Assembly (NCBI RefSeq): GCF_021191695.1
Contig: NZ_JAIWPT010000011.1
Location: 62,001 to 126,000 of the forward strand
DNA: 64,000 bases
DNA from: Proluteimonas luteida
Lineage (GTDB): Bacteria > Pseudomonadota > Gammaproteobacteria > Xanthomonadales > Xanthomonadaceae
Direction: 5' to 3'
Shown piece by piece: positions 46,494-54,769 of this stretch. The stretch's first letter is position 1. Each line of letters opens with the position of its first letter. The notes under the pieces were generated by a model, which saw only the letters and a list, made by a program, of their open reading frames with translations, was not told the DNA's origin and searched no databases. A program made the position numbers and the translations under genes.

Positions 46494-48290
46494 TCAGCCC
46501 GGGACGCCGCCGTCATGCGGGGTGGCGGGCAGCACGAAGTGGAAGCTGGCGCCTTCGCCGGGCGCCGATTCGGCCCAGATGCGTCCGCCGTGGCGCACCA
46601 GCACGCGGCGCACGCTGGCCAGGCCGACGCCGGTGCCCGGGAACTCGCTGGCCGAGTGCAGGCGCTGGAACACGCCGAACAGCTTGCCGGCGTACTGCAT
46701 GTCGAAGCCGGCGCCGTTGTCGCGCACGGTGAAGCGGTAGCCGCCGTCGTCCAGGCGCTCGCAGGTCACGTCGATGCGCGCCGGCTCGCTGCCGCCGCTG
46801 TACTTGACCGCGTTGGCCAGCAGGTTCAGCCACACCTGGCGCAGCATGTTCTCGTCGCCGACCACGATCGGCAGCGGCTGGATGTTCCAGTGGATGACGT
46901 GGTCGGGCCGCTCGGCGCGGGCGTTGTTGTCCAGCATCGCGCGGGTGTCGGCGACCAGCGACTGCAGGTCCACGCTCTGCAGGCGCAGCGCGCTGCGGCC
47001 CAGCCGCGAGTACACCAGCAGGTCGTCGATCAGCGACGACATGCGCTTGGCCGACGAGGCGATCACGTCGAGGTAGTGGCGGCTCTTCTCGTCGATGTCC
47101 TCGCCCATGTGCCGGCCCAGCTTGTCGGCGAAACCGGCGATGTGCCGCAGTGGCGCGCGCAGGTCGTGCGACACCGAATAGCTGAAGGCCTCCAGCTCGC
47201 GGTTGATGTCCGAGACCTGCTCCACCTTGCCTTCGAGCTGCTGGTTGAGCTCGCGGATCTGGCGCTCGCTGATCGCCTGCGCGGTGACGTCCGACGCGGT
47301 CACCAGCACCACCGCGTCGTCGCGGTCGGGCAGCGGCATGCGCCGCGCGTTGATCAGCATGGTGCGGTCGATGTCGTCGGCGGTGCGCTGCACCTGCTTG
47401 AAGTCCCACAGCTCGCGGTCGCGGGCCAGCACGTCGTGCAGCCGCCGCGCCGTCTCCGGGTTCTGCCACGCCTCGCCGCCGATGTCGGTCAGCGGGTGGC
47501 CGCGCATGTCCTCCTCGACGCCGTAGAGTTCGCCGAACGCGGCGTTGTACATCACCACGTGCTGCCTGCCGTCGATCAGCACGATCGGCTCGCGGACGGT
47601 GTCCAGCACCGCGGCCGCGCGGCTGGCGGCGCGCTGCGCGCTGCCTTCGGCCAGGCGGCGCCCGGCCTGCTGGCGCAGCGCGAACAGGCCGCCGCCGCCG
47701 AGCAGCAGCAGCTGGATCGCCATCGCCGCCCAGTTGGTCAGTTCGGCGCTGCGGTTGCTGCGTTCCGAGGCCGCGATGCGGGTCACCAGCAGTGCCTGCT
47801 CCTCGCGGTTGATCTCGTCGATCAGGTGCTGCAGCGGATTGAGCCGGACCATGCTGTCGACCTCGTCGTCGCTGGCCGCCCCGGCCTTCTCCAGCACCAC
47901 GTCGACGCGCGCCAGGCGCTGCTCCAGGTTGCTGCGCAGCGCGCCCAGCCGCACCTGCTGGTCGGGGTTGTCGCGGGTCATCTCCAGCACGCCGTCGAGC
48001 GTGGGCAGCACGCGTGCGCGCGCTTCGGCGATGCGGGTCTGCAGGGCGGGGCTGTCGATGCCGCGCGCACGCGACAGCGCCGCGGCCTCCAGGCTGCGGA
48101 TGTCGGCGGCGACGGAGTGCATCAGCGTCTCCACCTCGCGGGTGTGCTTGACCCAGGTCGAGGCCGTTTCGGCCTGCTCCATCGCCGCGCGCGTCATCAG
48201 GAACGGTCCCACCACGATCACCAGGATCGCGATCACCAGCGCCGGCAGGCGCCAGCGCTCGAACCACGGGGAGCTGATGATGAATGGCAT
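46494..48290 (-). CDS. Sensor histidine kinase with CHASE3-like and PAS domains
   Basis: 598 residues. TM1 (about 16-34), an extracytoplasmic helical region (about 38-180) consistent with CHASE3, TM2 (about 187-205), PAS (about 225-340), HisKA with His375 in FSYSVSHDLRAPLRHIAGF, and HATPase (GDENMLRQVWLNLLANAVKYSGG; DNGAGFDMQY). The kinase core resembles that of bacteriophytochrome-type kinases, which use stand-alone Rcp1-like receivers, matching the two downstream genes. The signal is unknown. ATG at 48290 is preferred to an upstream TTG. Confidence 0.88.
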   Translation of the reverse strand: MPFIISSPWFERWRLPALVIAILVIVVGPFLMTRAAMEQAETASTWVKHTREVETLMHSVAADIRSLEAAALSRARGIDSPALQTRIAEARARVLPTLDGVLEMTRDNPDQQVRLGALRSNLEQRLARVDVVLEKAGAASDDEVDSMVRLNPLQHLIDEINREEQALLVTRIAASERSNRSAELTNWAAMAIQLLLLGGGGLFALRQQAGRRLAEGSAQRAASRAAAVLDTVREPIVLIDGRQHVVMYNAAFGELYGVEEDMRGHPLTDIGGEAWQNPETARRLHDVLARDRELWDFKQVQRTADDIDRTMLINARRMPLPDRDDAVVLVTASDVTAQAISERQIRELNQQLEGKVEQVSDINRELEAFSYSVSHDLRAPLRHIAGFADKLGRHMGEDIDEKSRHYLDVIASSAKRMSSLIDDLLVYSRLGRSALRLQSVDLQSLVADTRAMLDNNARAERPDHVIHWNIQPLPIVVGDENMLRQVWLNLLANAVKYSGGSEPARIDVTCERLDDGGYRFTVRDNGAGFDMQYAGKLFGVFQRLHSASEFPGTGVGLASVRRVLVRHGGRIWAESAPGEGASFHFVLPATPHDGGVPG

Positions 48291-48426
48291 GGCGGGCGAC
48301 GGGTCCGGCAACGGGCGGGAGAGCCCGCAATGATGCCGGCAAGTCCCCTGAACGCGGGATCATGGCCGAGTGCGCAGGCGCAGGCAATGGCGCGCCCGGC
48401 CGCGGCGGCCGCGGGGCCGCCGCCTG

Positions 48427-48433
48427 TTAGAAT
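48427..48433 (+). promoter_or_regulatory. -10 box for aceE
   Basis: TTAGAAT, 57 bases before the aceE start and divergent from the kinase gene. GGAG stands nine bases before the aceE ATG. No -35 is obvious. Confidence 0.45.
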
Positions 48434-48490
48434 CCCGGGTCCGAATCCGATCCCAACGCACGCGGCCCGGGCGCCGCGCTGGAGTACACG

Positions 48491-51238
48491 ATGAACTGGC
48501 TCAACGACGTCCTGCACAACGATCCCGACCCGGCTGAGACCCGCGAGTGGATCGAATCGCTGAAGGCGGTCATCGACGTCGACGGCCCCGAGCGCGCCCA
48601 CCAGCTGCTGCAGAACATGGTGGAGCTGACCCGCCGCGCCGGCGCGCACCTGCCGTTCGCGCCGACCACCGAGTTCATCAACACCATCCCGCCGCACCTC
48701 GAGCCCCGGATGCCCGGCGACAGCGACCTGGAATGGCGCATCCGCTCGATCATCCGCTGGAACGCGATGGCCATGGTGGTGCGCGCCAACCGCAAGCCCG
48801 GCGACCTGGGCGGCCACATCGCCAGCTTCGCCTCGTCGGCCACGCTCTACGACGTCGGCTTCAACCACTTCTTCCGCGGCCCCGACGGCGACCACCTCGG
48901 CGACCTGATCTGCACCCAGGGCCACAGCTCGCCGGGCATCTACGCGCGCTCGTTCCTGGAGGGCCGCCTGACCGAGGAACAGATCGACAACTTCCGCATG
49001 GAGGTCGACGGCCGCGGCGTCTCGTCCTATCCGCACCCGTGGCTGATGCCCGACTACTGGCAGGTGCCCACCGTGTCGATGGGCCTGGGCCCGATCGCCG
49101 CGATCTACCAGGCGCGCAGCTGGAAGTACCTGGAAGCGCGCGGCCTGATGCCCAAGTCCGACCGCAAGGTCTGGTGCTTCCTCGGCGACGGCGAGACCGA
49201 CGAGCCCGAGAGCCTGGGCGCGATCTCGGTCGCCGGCCGCGAGGGCCTGGACAACCTGGTGTTCGTCGTCAACTGCAACCTGCAGCGCCTGGACGGCCCG
49301 GTGCGCGGCAACGGCAAGATCATCCAGGAGCTGGAAGGCCAGTTCCGCGGTGCCGACTGGAACGTGGTCAAGACTATCTGGGGCAGTTACTGGGACCCGC
49401 TGCTGGCCCGCGACAGGGACGGCATGCTCAAGAAGCTGATGATGGAGACCGTCGACGGCGAGTACCAGAACTGCAAGGCCTTCGGCGGCGCCTACACGCG
49501 CGAGCATTTCTTCGGCAAGTACCCCGAGACCGCCGCGCTGGTCGCCAACCTCAGCGACGACGACATCTGGCGCCTCAACCGCGGTGGCCACGACCCGCAC
49601 AAGGTCTTCGCCGCCTACCAGAACGCCGTCGACACGAAGGGCCAGCCGACCGTGATCCTGGCGATGACCGTCAAGGGCTACGGCCTGGGCAGCGCCGGCG
49701 AGGCGCTCAATCCGACCCACAACACCAAGAAGCTCGACGACGAGGCCGTGCGCACCTTCCGCGACCGCTTCAAGATCCCGGTCGACGACGACCAGCTCAA
49801 GGACGGCAAGATCCCGTTCTACCACCCGGGCCCGGACTCGGACGAAGTGCAGTACATGCGCGAGCGCCGCGAGAAGCTGGGCGGCTTCCTGCCGCAGCGC
49901 CGCCGCAAGTCGTCGCAGACGCTGCAGGCGCCGAAGCTGGAGGTGTTCGAGCGCCTGATGAAGGACACCGGCGAGCGCGAGATCAGCACCACCATGGCCT
50001 TCGTGCAGTCGCTGTCGGTGATCCTGCGCGACAAGCAGATCGGCCCGCGCGTGGTGCCCATCGTCGCCGACGAGGCCCGCACCTTCGGCATGGAGGGCCT
50101 GTTCCGCCAGCTCGGCATCTACGCCCCGCAGGGCCAGAAGTACAAGCCGGTCGACCGCGACCAGCTGATGTACTACCGCGAGGACGCCGCCGGGCAGGTG
50201 CTGGAGGAGGGCATCACCGAGGCCGGCGCGTTCTCCAGCTGGATGGCCGCCGCCACCAGCTACAGCACCAACGACCTGCCGATGCTGCCGTTCTACATCT
50301 ACTACTCGATGTTCGGCTTCCAGCGCATCGGCGACTCGGCCTGGCAGGCCGCCGACATGCGCGCGCGCGGCTTCCTGCTCGGCGCCACCGCCGGCCGCAC
50401 CACGCTCAACGGCGAGGGCCTGCAGCACGAGGACGGCCACAGCCACCTGCTGGCCGGCGCCATCCCCAACTGCCGCGCCTATGACCCCACCTTCGCCGGC
50501 GAGGTCGCGGTGATCCTGCAGTACGGCATGCACCGCATGCTCGACGAGCAGCAGGACGAATACTTCTACCTGACCCTGATGAACGAGAACTACGCCCACC
50601 CGGCGCTGCCCGAGGGCGCGGCCGAGGGCGTCATCAAGGGCATGTACCTGCTGTCCAGCACAGGCGACTCCCCCGCCAGCGGGGGAGGGCGCAGCGGCAA
50701 GGCCGCTTCGGGCGGGGGCAAAGGCAAGAAGTCCAGCCTCCCGCACGTCCAGCTGCTGGGCTCGGGCACCATCCTGCGCGAGGTCATCGCCGCGGCCGAA
50801 CTGCTGGACAAGGACTTCGGCGTCACCGCCGACATCTGGTCCTGTCCCAGCTTCACCGAACTGCGCCGCGACGGCTTCGACGCCGAGCGCTGGAACCGCT
50901 TCAACCCCGAGGCCAAGACCCCGCGCAAGGCCTACGTGACCGAGATGCTGGAGGCCCGCCCGGGCCCGGTCGTCGCCGCCACCGACTACGTGCGCGCCTT
51001 CGCCGACCAGATCCGCGCCTTCGTCCCGCACACCTACACCGTGCTGGGCACCGACGGCTTCGGCCGCTCCGACACCCGCGCCAACCTGCGCCGCCACTTC
51101 GAGGTCGACCGTTACTACATCGCCCAGGCGGCGATCGACGCCCTGGCGAAGGACGGCAAGATGACCGGCAAGGACGTGGCCCGGGCGATCAAGCTGTACA
51201 AGATCGACCCTGAGAAGGCGAATCCGGTCGGGGTCTGA
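48491..51238 (+). CDS. aceE: Pyruvate dehydrogenase E1 component, homodimeric
   Basis: 915 residues. Decarboxylates pyruvate with thiamine diphosphate and passes the acetyl group to E2 lipoate. The TPP motif is GDGETDEPES (from residue 232) with NCNLQRLDGPV about 30 residues on, and YYSMFGFQRIGD, GRTTLNGEGLQHEDGHSH and TDGFGRSDTRANLRRHFEVD are family hallmarks. Residues about 722-751, between LKGMYLLS-like sequence and the conserved VQLLGSGTILREV, form a Gly/Ser/Lys-rich insert encoded by a palindromic repeat (see 50668). No aceF or lpd follows; the next region is an attC array. Confidence 0.96.
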   Translation: MNWLNDVLHNDPDPAETREWIESLKAVIDVDGPERAHQLLQNMVELTRRAGAHLPFAPTTEFINTIPPHLEPRMPGDSDLEWRIRSIIRWNAMAMVVRANRKPGDLGGHIASFASSATLYDVGFNHFFRGPDGDHLGDLICTQGHSSPGIYARSFLEGRLTEEQIDNFRMEVDGRGVSSYPHPWLMPDYWQVPTVSMGLGPIAAIYQARSWKYLEARGLMPKSDRKVWCFLGDGETDEPESLGAISVAGREGLDNLVFVVNCNLQRLDGPVRGNGKIIQELEGQFRGADWNVVKTIWGSYWDPLLARDRDGMLKKLMMETVDGEYQNCKAFGGAYTREHFFGKYPETAALVANLSDDDIWRLNRGGHDPHKVFAAYQNAVDTKGQPTVILAMTVKGYGLGSAGEALNPTHNTKKLDDEAVRTFRDRFKIPVDDDQLKDGKIPFYHPGPDSDEVQYMRERREKLGGFLPQRRRKSSQTLQAPKLEVFERLMKDTGEREISTTMAFVQSLSVILRDKQIGPRVVPIVADEARTFGMEGLFRQLGIYAPQGQKYKPVDRDQLMYYREDAAGQVLEEGITEAGAFSSWMAAATSYSTNDLPMLPFYIYYSMFGFQRIGDSAWQAADMRARGFLLGATAGRTTLNGEGLQHEDGHSHLLAGAIPNCRAYDPTFAGEVAVILQYGMHRMLDEQQDEYFYLTLMNENYAHPALPEGAAEGVIKGMYLLSSTGDSPASGGGRSGKAASGGGKGKKSSLPHVQLLGSGTILREVIAAAELLDKDFGVTADIWSCPSFTELRRDGFDAERWNRFNPEAKTPRKAYVTEMLEARPGPVVAATDYVRAFADQIRAFVPHTYTVLGTDGFGRSDTRANLRRHFEVDRYYIAQAAIDALAKDGKMTGKDVARAIKLYKIDPEKANPVGV
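50668..50687. repeat. Palindromic repeat inside aceE
   Basis: CTCCCCCGC and GCGGGGGAG form a perfect 9-bp stem with a two-base loop, in frame within aceE. The flank (GGGCGCAGCGGCAAGGCCGC and a GGGCGGGGGC tail, to about 50720) looks like the rest of a common intergenic repeat. It is translated as DSPASGGGRSGKAASGGGKG. Confidence 0.75.
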
Positions 51239-51328
51239 GGAAGGAGAAGGCCGGGACGTCGCGCAGCGAAGCGTCCCCACCGACCCTCCCCAGCCTGTCC
51301 GGCGTGAACCTCGCGGCATGCTTTTTTG

Positions 51329-51355
51329 CCCCCTCTCCCGCTTGGGAGGGGGTTT
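51329..51355 (+). terminator. Hairpin downstream of aceE, terminator-like repeat
   Basis: CCCCCTCTCCC and GGGAGGGGG can pair with one bulged base and are followed by only three Ts. The element CTCTCCCGCTTGGGAGGGGG belongs to the same broad class of intergenic palindromes as the 45155 array. It may end aceE transcription, but the short T-run makes this uncertain. Confidence 0.45.
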
Positions 51356-51418
51356 GGGGTGAGGGCGCCGAATGCCCAAGGGCATGCCGAGCCCCCCGGT
51401 CTGCCTGCCGGTGCCGGA

Positions 51419-51517
51419 CTCATCCTATGGGTCAAGGGCGGCTACATCAGCTGCCTTGAGTCGTACACGTATGAGGGTAGCTGGCCGCAGGACGAGTCAC
51501 TGTTCCGGCTGGCCTGA
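51419..51517 (+). pseudogene. Tail of a truncated cassette gene
   Basis: The last 32 codons (ending CLESYTYEGSWPQDESLFRLA) look coding and their stop lies in the R'' end of the first attC. Upstream the frame runs into the aceE downstream repeat with no proper start. So the 5' part of a cassette gene was lost, and this junction marks the left edge of the array. Confidence 0.6.
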
Positions 51518-51573
51518 CGATTCATTGCAAGCCGACGCCGCTTCGCGGCGGAGGTTTGATTCAGGATTTAGTC
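51512..51573 (+). other. attC site 1
   Basis: Begins GCCTGAC (the R'' box, overlapping the previous stop) and contains CATTGCAAGCCGACGCCG and CTTCGCGGCG. The 3' core (ATTTAGTC) is degenerate. Confidence 0.7.
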
Positions 51574-51576
51574 TGC

Positions 51577-51930
51577 ATGAAGGTACATCACACGCTGATG
51601 CTCATGTTCTTGCCAGCCTTGGTCGCTTGTGGCGACATTGGTTGCGAGAATGAGGTTGCGTTTCGTGTGCCTTCACCGTCTGGAAAGAAGGATGCTGTCG
51701 TTTACAGCCGCAACTGTGGTGCAACCACAGGCTTCAACACACAGCTTCAAATTGTTGCGGCGGGCTCGCAGCCACGTGGCGGTAGCGCCGCACTTGCGAT
51801 GGATGGCGACATCCCTTTGAAGCTAGTCTGGCAGTCCGATGGTGCGCTTGTCATTGCTGGAGTTGGCCAAGGACGCATCTTCGGCAGAGAGTCTTCTTCA
51901 AATGGGGTTTCACTCACCTATGAACCGTAG
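51577..51930 (+). CDS. Cassette-encoded lipoprotein, unknown function
   Basis: 117 residues. Lipobox LPALVACGD (Cys18), then CENEVAFRVPSPSGKKDAVVYSRNCGATTGFNTQ, a pattern seen in short hypothetical lipoproteins of integron arrays. Two further cysteines may form a disulfide. The ATG follows attC 1 by three bases, with no strong ribosome-binding site. Function unknown. Confidence 0.7.
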   Translation: MKVHHTLMLMFLPALVACGDIGCENEVAFRVPSPSGKKDAVVYSRNCGATTGFNTQLQIVAAGSQPRGGSAALAMDGDIPLKLVWQSDGALVIAGVGQGRIFGRESSSNGVSLTYEP

Positions 51931-51932
51931 GC

Positions 51933-51990
51933 GGACTGACAATGCATCCGATCCGATTCCGCTTCGCGATACTGATTCAGGCGCTACGCC
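51933..51990 (+). other. attC site 2
   Basis: Starts three bases after the lipoprotein stop with GACTGACAATGCATCC, then CCGCTTCGCGATACTGATTC, ending GGCGCTACGCC. The central stem is degenerate compared with the others. Confidence 0.6.
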
Positions 51991-52010
51991 ACATATGAAC
52001 ACTCTCGCAA

Positions 52011-52196
52011 ATGCAACGCGCCGTTACCCTCGCGGGTTCGCAAGACCGCGCCACGTATTTCAATCTTGGGGTCGCCCTTGTCAGCTCTGCTGATCACGAG
52101 GAAGTTGTACGCTGCTTCAGGCAAGCGGCCGGATTAGGGTCTTCGGCGAAAACCTGGCAATTCGTTCAAGCCGATGCCGCTTCGCGGCGCGGATAA
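52011..52196 (+). pseudogene. Short helical-repeat fragment in a cassette
   Basis: An open frame of 61 codons; the middle (RATYFNLGVALVSSADHEEV, then VRCFRQAAGLG) resembles one TPR/Sel1-like helix pair. The frame runs through the start of the next attC and stops inside it, which is abnormal for a cassette gene. It is probably the remnant of a longer gene. Similar helical content occurs in the cassette gene at 56777. Confidence 0.35.
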
Positions 52197-52265
52197 CCCG
52201 GGGGTTGCAGGGCTTGCCATGTGCTTGGCTCCGCTTCGCGGCACGGCTCAACTTAGGCGTTGGGG
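52152..52265 (+). other. attC site 3, composite (one and a half sites)
   Basis: A first partial site (GGCAATTCGTTCAAGCCGAT, CTTCGCGGCGCGGATAACCC) is followed within 50 bases by a second half (GGCTCCGCTTCGCGGCACGG, CTCAACTTAGGCGTTGGGG). It looks like two sites fused by loss of the cassette between them. Confidence 0.6.
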
Positions 52266-52270
52266 TACGC

Positions 52271-52576
52271 ATGGGCATCGACGTTTACTGGAAGGATGAG
52301 TTCGGCGAAGTCCTTGGCGCGGTGCGGGACAACGGCGTGTTGGCCAGCCTAAGCTCTATGCTCCATCGCCAATCAAGCAGCAATTGCTTGCGTTTCATCG
52401 ATCCTGCGGGAGATGCCTGCTTCAATCAGTTGCAGCTTCCGGTGCTGACAATGGAGATGCAGGGGATGCTGTCTGCTGTTTCGAGCGCTCGCGCGCATGT
52501 GCATCTTCAAGCTGTCGTGACTCTTCTGGAGGGTGCAGTCCGGCCACACACCTACATATGGTTTGTTGGTGACTAG
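52271..52576 (+). CDS. Cassette-encoded cytoplasmic protein, unknown family
   Basis: 101 residues, no signal peptide. It opens MGIDVYWKDEFGEVLGAVRD and contains RFIDPAGDACFNQLQLPVL and HTYIWFVGD at the end. I recall similar hypothetical proteins in unrelated bacteria (start 'M-G-I-D-V-Y', 'F-I-D-P-x-G-D', 'F-V-G-D' end) but no assigned function. The ATG follows the attC core by five bases. Confidence 0.7.
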   Translation: MGIDVYWKDEFGEVLGAVRDNGVLASLSSMLHRQSSSNCLRFIDPAGDACFNQLQLPVLTMEMQGMLSAVSSARAHVHLQAVVTLLEGAVRPHTYIWFVGD

Positions 52577-52580
52577 AGGG

Positions 52581-52640
52581 GGCTGGCGATCCATTCAAAC
52601 CGACGTTGCTCCGCAATGCGGCTTGGCTCAGGTGTTAGGC
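52581..52640 (+). other. attC site 4
   Basis: GGCTGGCGATCCATTCAAAC, CGACGTTGCTCCGCAATGCG and the canonical 3' core GTTAGGC (52634-52640). Confidence 0.75.
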
Positions 52641-52643
52641 ATC

Positions 52644-53078
52644 ATGCGAAAATTTGTCCGCGCTCTGACATCGATGGTCCTTGTGGTGATGCTGTTGCCG
52701 GCAGGTGCTGCGGAAAATCGCAGCAAGGCCGGTAATCTGATGACAGTTGAACCAGGACGTGACTGGCGCCTTGTCGGCGAGTGGGATCTTCCTCAAGACC
52801 AGGGCAGTACCCTTCCCTTGCGATACACGTTCAGCATCCTGCAGCTGGGGCGCTCTTACGGACTCGTGTGGGACGGAGATCTGATTGGCGGCTGTTGCCC
52901 TTGGCCGCGGGCGACGCCTCTTGATCGGCTGTCTGAGACAAGGTTCGTATCTGAAATCGACGGAACCGTGTTCGATATTGTTGCAGACTCATCGCTTATC
53001 GTTGGCTATGCAGACGGTAGAGTTCACAAGTTGTCTGCAACCTCTCCAAGCAGAAGATTCTCGGACACATGGGAATGA
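52644..53078 (+). CDS. Cassette-encoded secreted protein, unknown function
   Basis: 144 residues. Signal peptide (ALTSMVLVVMLLPAGAAE) and a beta-rich domain with WRLVGEWDLPQDQGS, YTFSILQLGRSYGLVWDGDL and a CCPWPRATPLDRLS loop. No family recognised. The start lies four bases after the GTTAGGC core of attC 4. Probably periplasmic. Confidence 0.68.
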   Translation: MRKFVRALTSMVLVVMLLPAGAAENRSKAGNLMTVEPGRDWRLVGEWDLPQDQGSTLPLRYTFSILQLGRSYGLVWDGDLIGGCCPWPRATPLDRLSETRFVSEIDGTVFDIVADSSLIVGYADGRVHKLSATSPSRRFSDTWE

Positions 53079-53140
53079 TTGATGAAGGGCTTGTCCAGGC
53101 AGGCTCCGCTTCGCGGCGCGGCTTGAATTGGGCGTTATCC
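53077..53140 (+). other. attC site 5
   Basis: Overlaps the stop of the preceding gene; contains GGCTCCGCTTCGCGGCGCGG and GCTTGAATTGGGCGTTATCC. The 5' half is less conserved than in other sites. Confidence 0.65.
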
Positions 53141-53142
53141 CT

Positions 53143-53499
53143 GTGATTGTCAGAACGCTGCTTGTGGCAATCCTTGCGGCCACAATGGCTGTTGGCTGCG
53201 CTCGCACGCCAGACTCAACTCAACTGATGCAGCTAGCGGCAGCTGCCCCGGCAGTACTTGGCCAAGCAACTCTGGACGGAGATATTTCCGCCGAGTATTG
53301 GCCTCCCGCCGTGGCCACATTGAGTCCTGAGCGAGTCTATGGCTCGCCGGATGGCCTGTACCTTGTACTGTCGTCGTCCTTCATGGAAGAGCGCGGTTTG
53401 TTTGTGCCGCGATCTGCTGCCTTTGTCGTCGGGACCGGCACTGATCCGTCATACGCTTCCGTCGGCCAGGGCGTCTTCTCGTACCGCATCAAGGGGTGA
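53143..53499 (+). CDS. Cassette-encoded lipoprotein, unknown function
   Basis: 118 residues from GTG at 53143, two bases after the attC core. Signal and lipobox: VAILAATMAVGCARTPD. The mature part has ATLDGDISAEYWPPAVATLS and ERGLFVPRSAAFVVGTGTDP. No known domain. The frame stays open upstream into the attC, so the GTG is a choice based on cassette structure. Confidence 0.65.
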   Translation: MIVRTLLVAILAATMAVGCARTPDSTQLMQLAAAAPAVLGQATLDGDISAEYWPPAVATLSPERVYGSPDGLYLVLSSSFMEERGLFVPRSAAFVVGTGTDPSYASVGQGVFSYRIKG

Positions 53500-53507
53500 G
53501 GGGCCGA

Positions 53508-53538
53508 GCGCCAACAATTCATTCAAGCCGATGCCGCT
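53508..53538 (+). other. attC site 6, truncated
   Basis: GCGCCAACAATTCATTCAAG then CCGATGCCGCT, the left half only; the expected CGCGGC... and 3' core are missing. The sequence then changes to unrelated DNA. Confidence 0.6.
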
Positions 53539-53814
53539 CAATCCATCGATGGTTCGAGTGGCCTCGTTTCATGCTGAAATCGAAGGCCACTGCGGCAGCG
53601 CCTCGACCTTTGCCGATTTCCGCCAACTCCCACGCAATACGTAGACCGTCATTCTCAGTGTCGTGTACCAGTATGTGAAGCCGGTGATGCCCACCCATAA
53701 TCTCTGGATGCAGGTCACGACCGGCGTTAGCGGGCTGCTTGCGACAGCCTGATGAGCTACGGGGATGCTTTTGGGCCCCGTCGACAACGAGAAGCGGCTC
53801 GGCTCCTGGAGGTC
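53539..53814. other. Cassette DNA without a supported gene
   Basis: About 275 bases after the broken attC. Open frames exist on both strands (for example 53569-53787 minus, with an aromatic-rich stretch ITGFTYWYTTLRM) but none has a start signal or motif that I trust. Probably the remains of a cassette whose 5' part was deleted with the attC half. Confidence 0.4.
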
Positions 53815-53818
53815 ATGA

Positions 53819-54433
53819 ATGAATACACGATGTCATCGTCCCAGAACACCTGCTGACATCGGGGTATCGCTCGCTCTTGCCATTACGGCAGCGCTCGTTT
53901 CGGGGTGCGCAAGTTTGGCGGCCACGCGTTCAACGGGGCAGGCCGGCGTTTCCGAGGTGCCGTCGGGAGAGGTGATCCAGCGTCCAGCCGAGTCGGTGGC
54001 AGCCACTCATGCCGCCGAGGTGGCGGCGCTGCGGAATTTCACGGGAGATCGCCCAGGGGCCTACATTCAAGGCCAGAAGTCTTTGAGCGATCAGATCTTG
54101 ATCGCGATGGGTATCCCGGACAACACGGACGGACGCGGGTCGACATCGACGTCGATGTCGGGTGGATACACCCTGGCGTATGGCTGTCGACAGCACAGTT
54201 GCAGCGAGAAGGGCGCCGTTGTACGCGACAGCTCGGGCCGCGTGGTCAGGGCCGGACTCATCAGCTTCAAGTGCGTCGAGCGGAAATGCGAACCGCATCA
54301 GACCTTGACCATCTTCAAGAACGCGTCCTCAATCGACGATCCGGTGCGCGATGCCGACCTGGATGGTGCGATCAAGGAATGGGCAGAAGGGCACGTCCCC
54401 GGCATCGAGACGGAGATCGAGGTGTTGCGGTAG
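53819..54433 (+). CDS. Cassette-region lipoprotein, unknown function
   Basis: 204 residues. Signal and lipobox LALAITAALVSGCASLA. The mature part contains RPAESVAATHAAEVAALRNF, a Thr/Ser-rich loop and four cysteines (YGCRQHSCSEKG, FKCVERKCEPHQ) likely forming two disulfides. GGAGG precedes the start by about eight bases. No family recognised. Not directly preceded by an intact attC, so it may be a cassette that lost its upstream site. Confidence 0.65.
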   Translation: MNTRCHRPRTPADIGVSLALAITAALVSGCASLAATRSTGQAGVSEVPSGEVIQRPAESVAATHAAEVAALRNFTGDRPGAYIQGQKSLSDQILIAMGIPDNTDGRGSTSTSMSGGYTLAYGCRQHSCSEKGAVVRDSSGRVVRAGLISFKCVERKCEPHQTLTIFKNASSIDDPVRDADLDGAIKEWAEGHVPGIETEIEVLR

Positions 54434-54694
54434 ACCGATCCAGGGACGGCACGATCCCGTCGAGTGTCGACGAGATCGCTGTGATCTGCAGTCATCCCGT
54501 CCGGGGCGCCGTTGTTTCGATTCCCACAATCGGCGTTGTGCAGGGCGGCATGGTCGAGTGCAGATTTGACCAGGGACCAGTACAGTCGCTTGCAGACTTT
54601 GATCTCGAGCAACCAGGTACTGGACCGACCACCGTGTTCTCCAAGGTCGCACGCTGTCTGTCAAACTTCCCAACAGGCAATCACGATTACGCCA
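54434..54694. other. Cassette DNA without a supported gene
   Basis: About 260 bases. One plus-strand frame is open (reading EIAVICSHPVRGAVVSIPTI and onward) and runs on into the next attC, but has no start codon with a ribosome-binding site at its head. It may be a gene fragment. Confidence 0.35.
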
Positions 54695-54750
54695 TCCGGC
54701 AACCCGTTCAAGACGATGCCGCTTCGCGGAAACAACTCAGCTCGGAATCC
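54695..54750 (+). other. attC site 7, degenerate
   Basis: GGCAACCCGTTCAAGACGAT, GCCGCTTCGCGGAAACAACT, CAGCTCGGAATCC. The core differs from the consensus but the order of blocks is kept. Confidence 0.55.
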
Positions 54751-54769
54751 GGAACGCGCAAGAGACACG

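Noticed and set aside
53569..53787. A 72-codon minus-strand frame in the cassette array
   Set aside because: No ribosome-binding site or family; cassette genes here all read plus. Could be part of a decayed gene but is not reported as a CDS.
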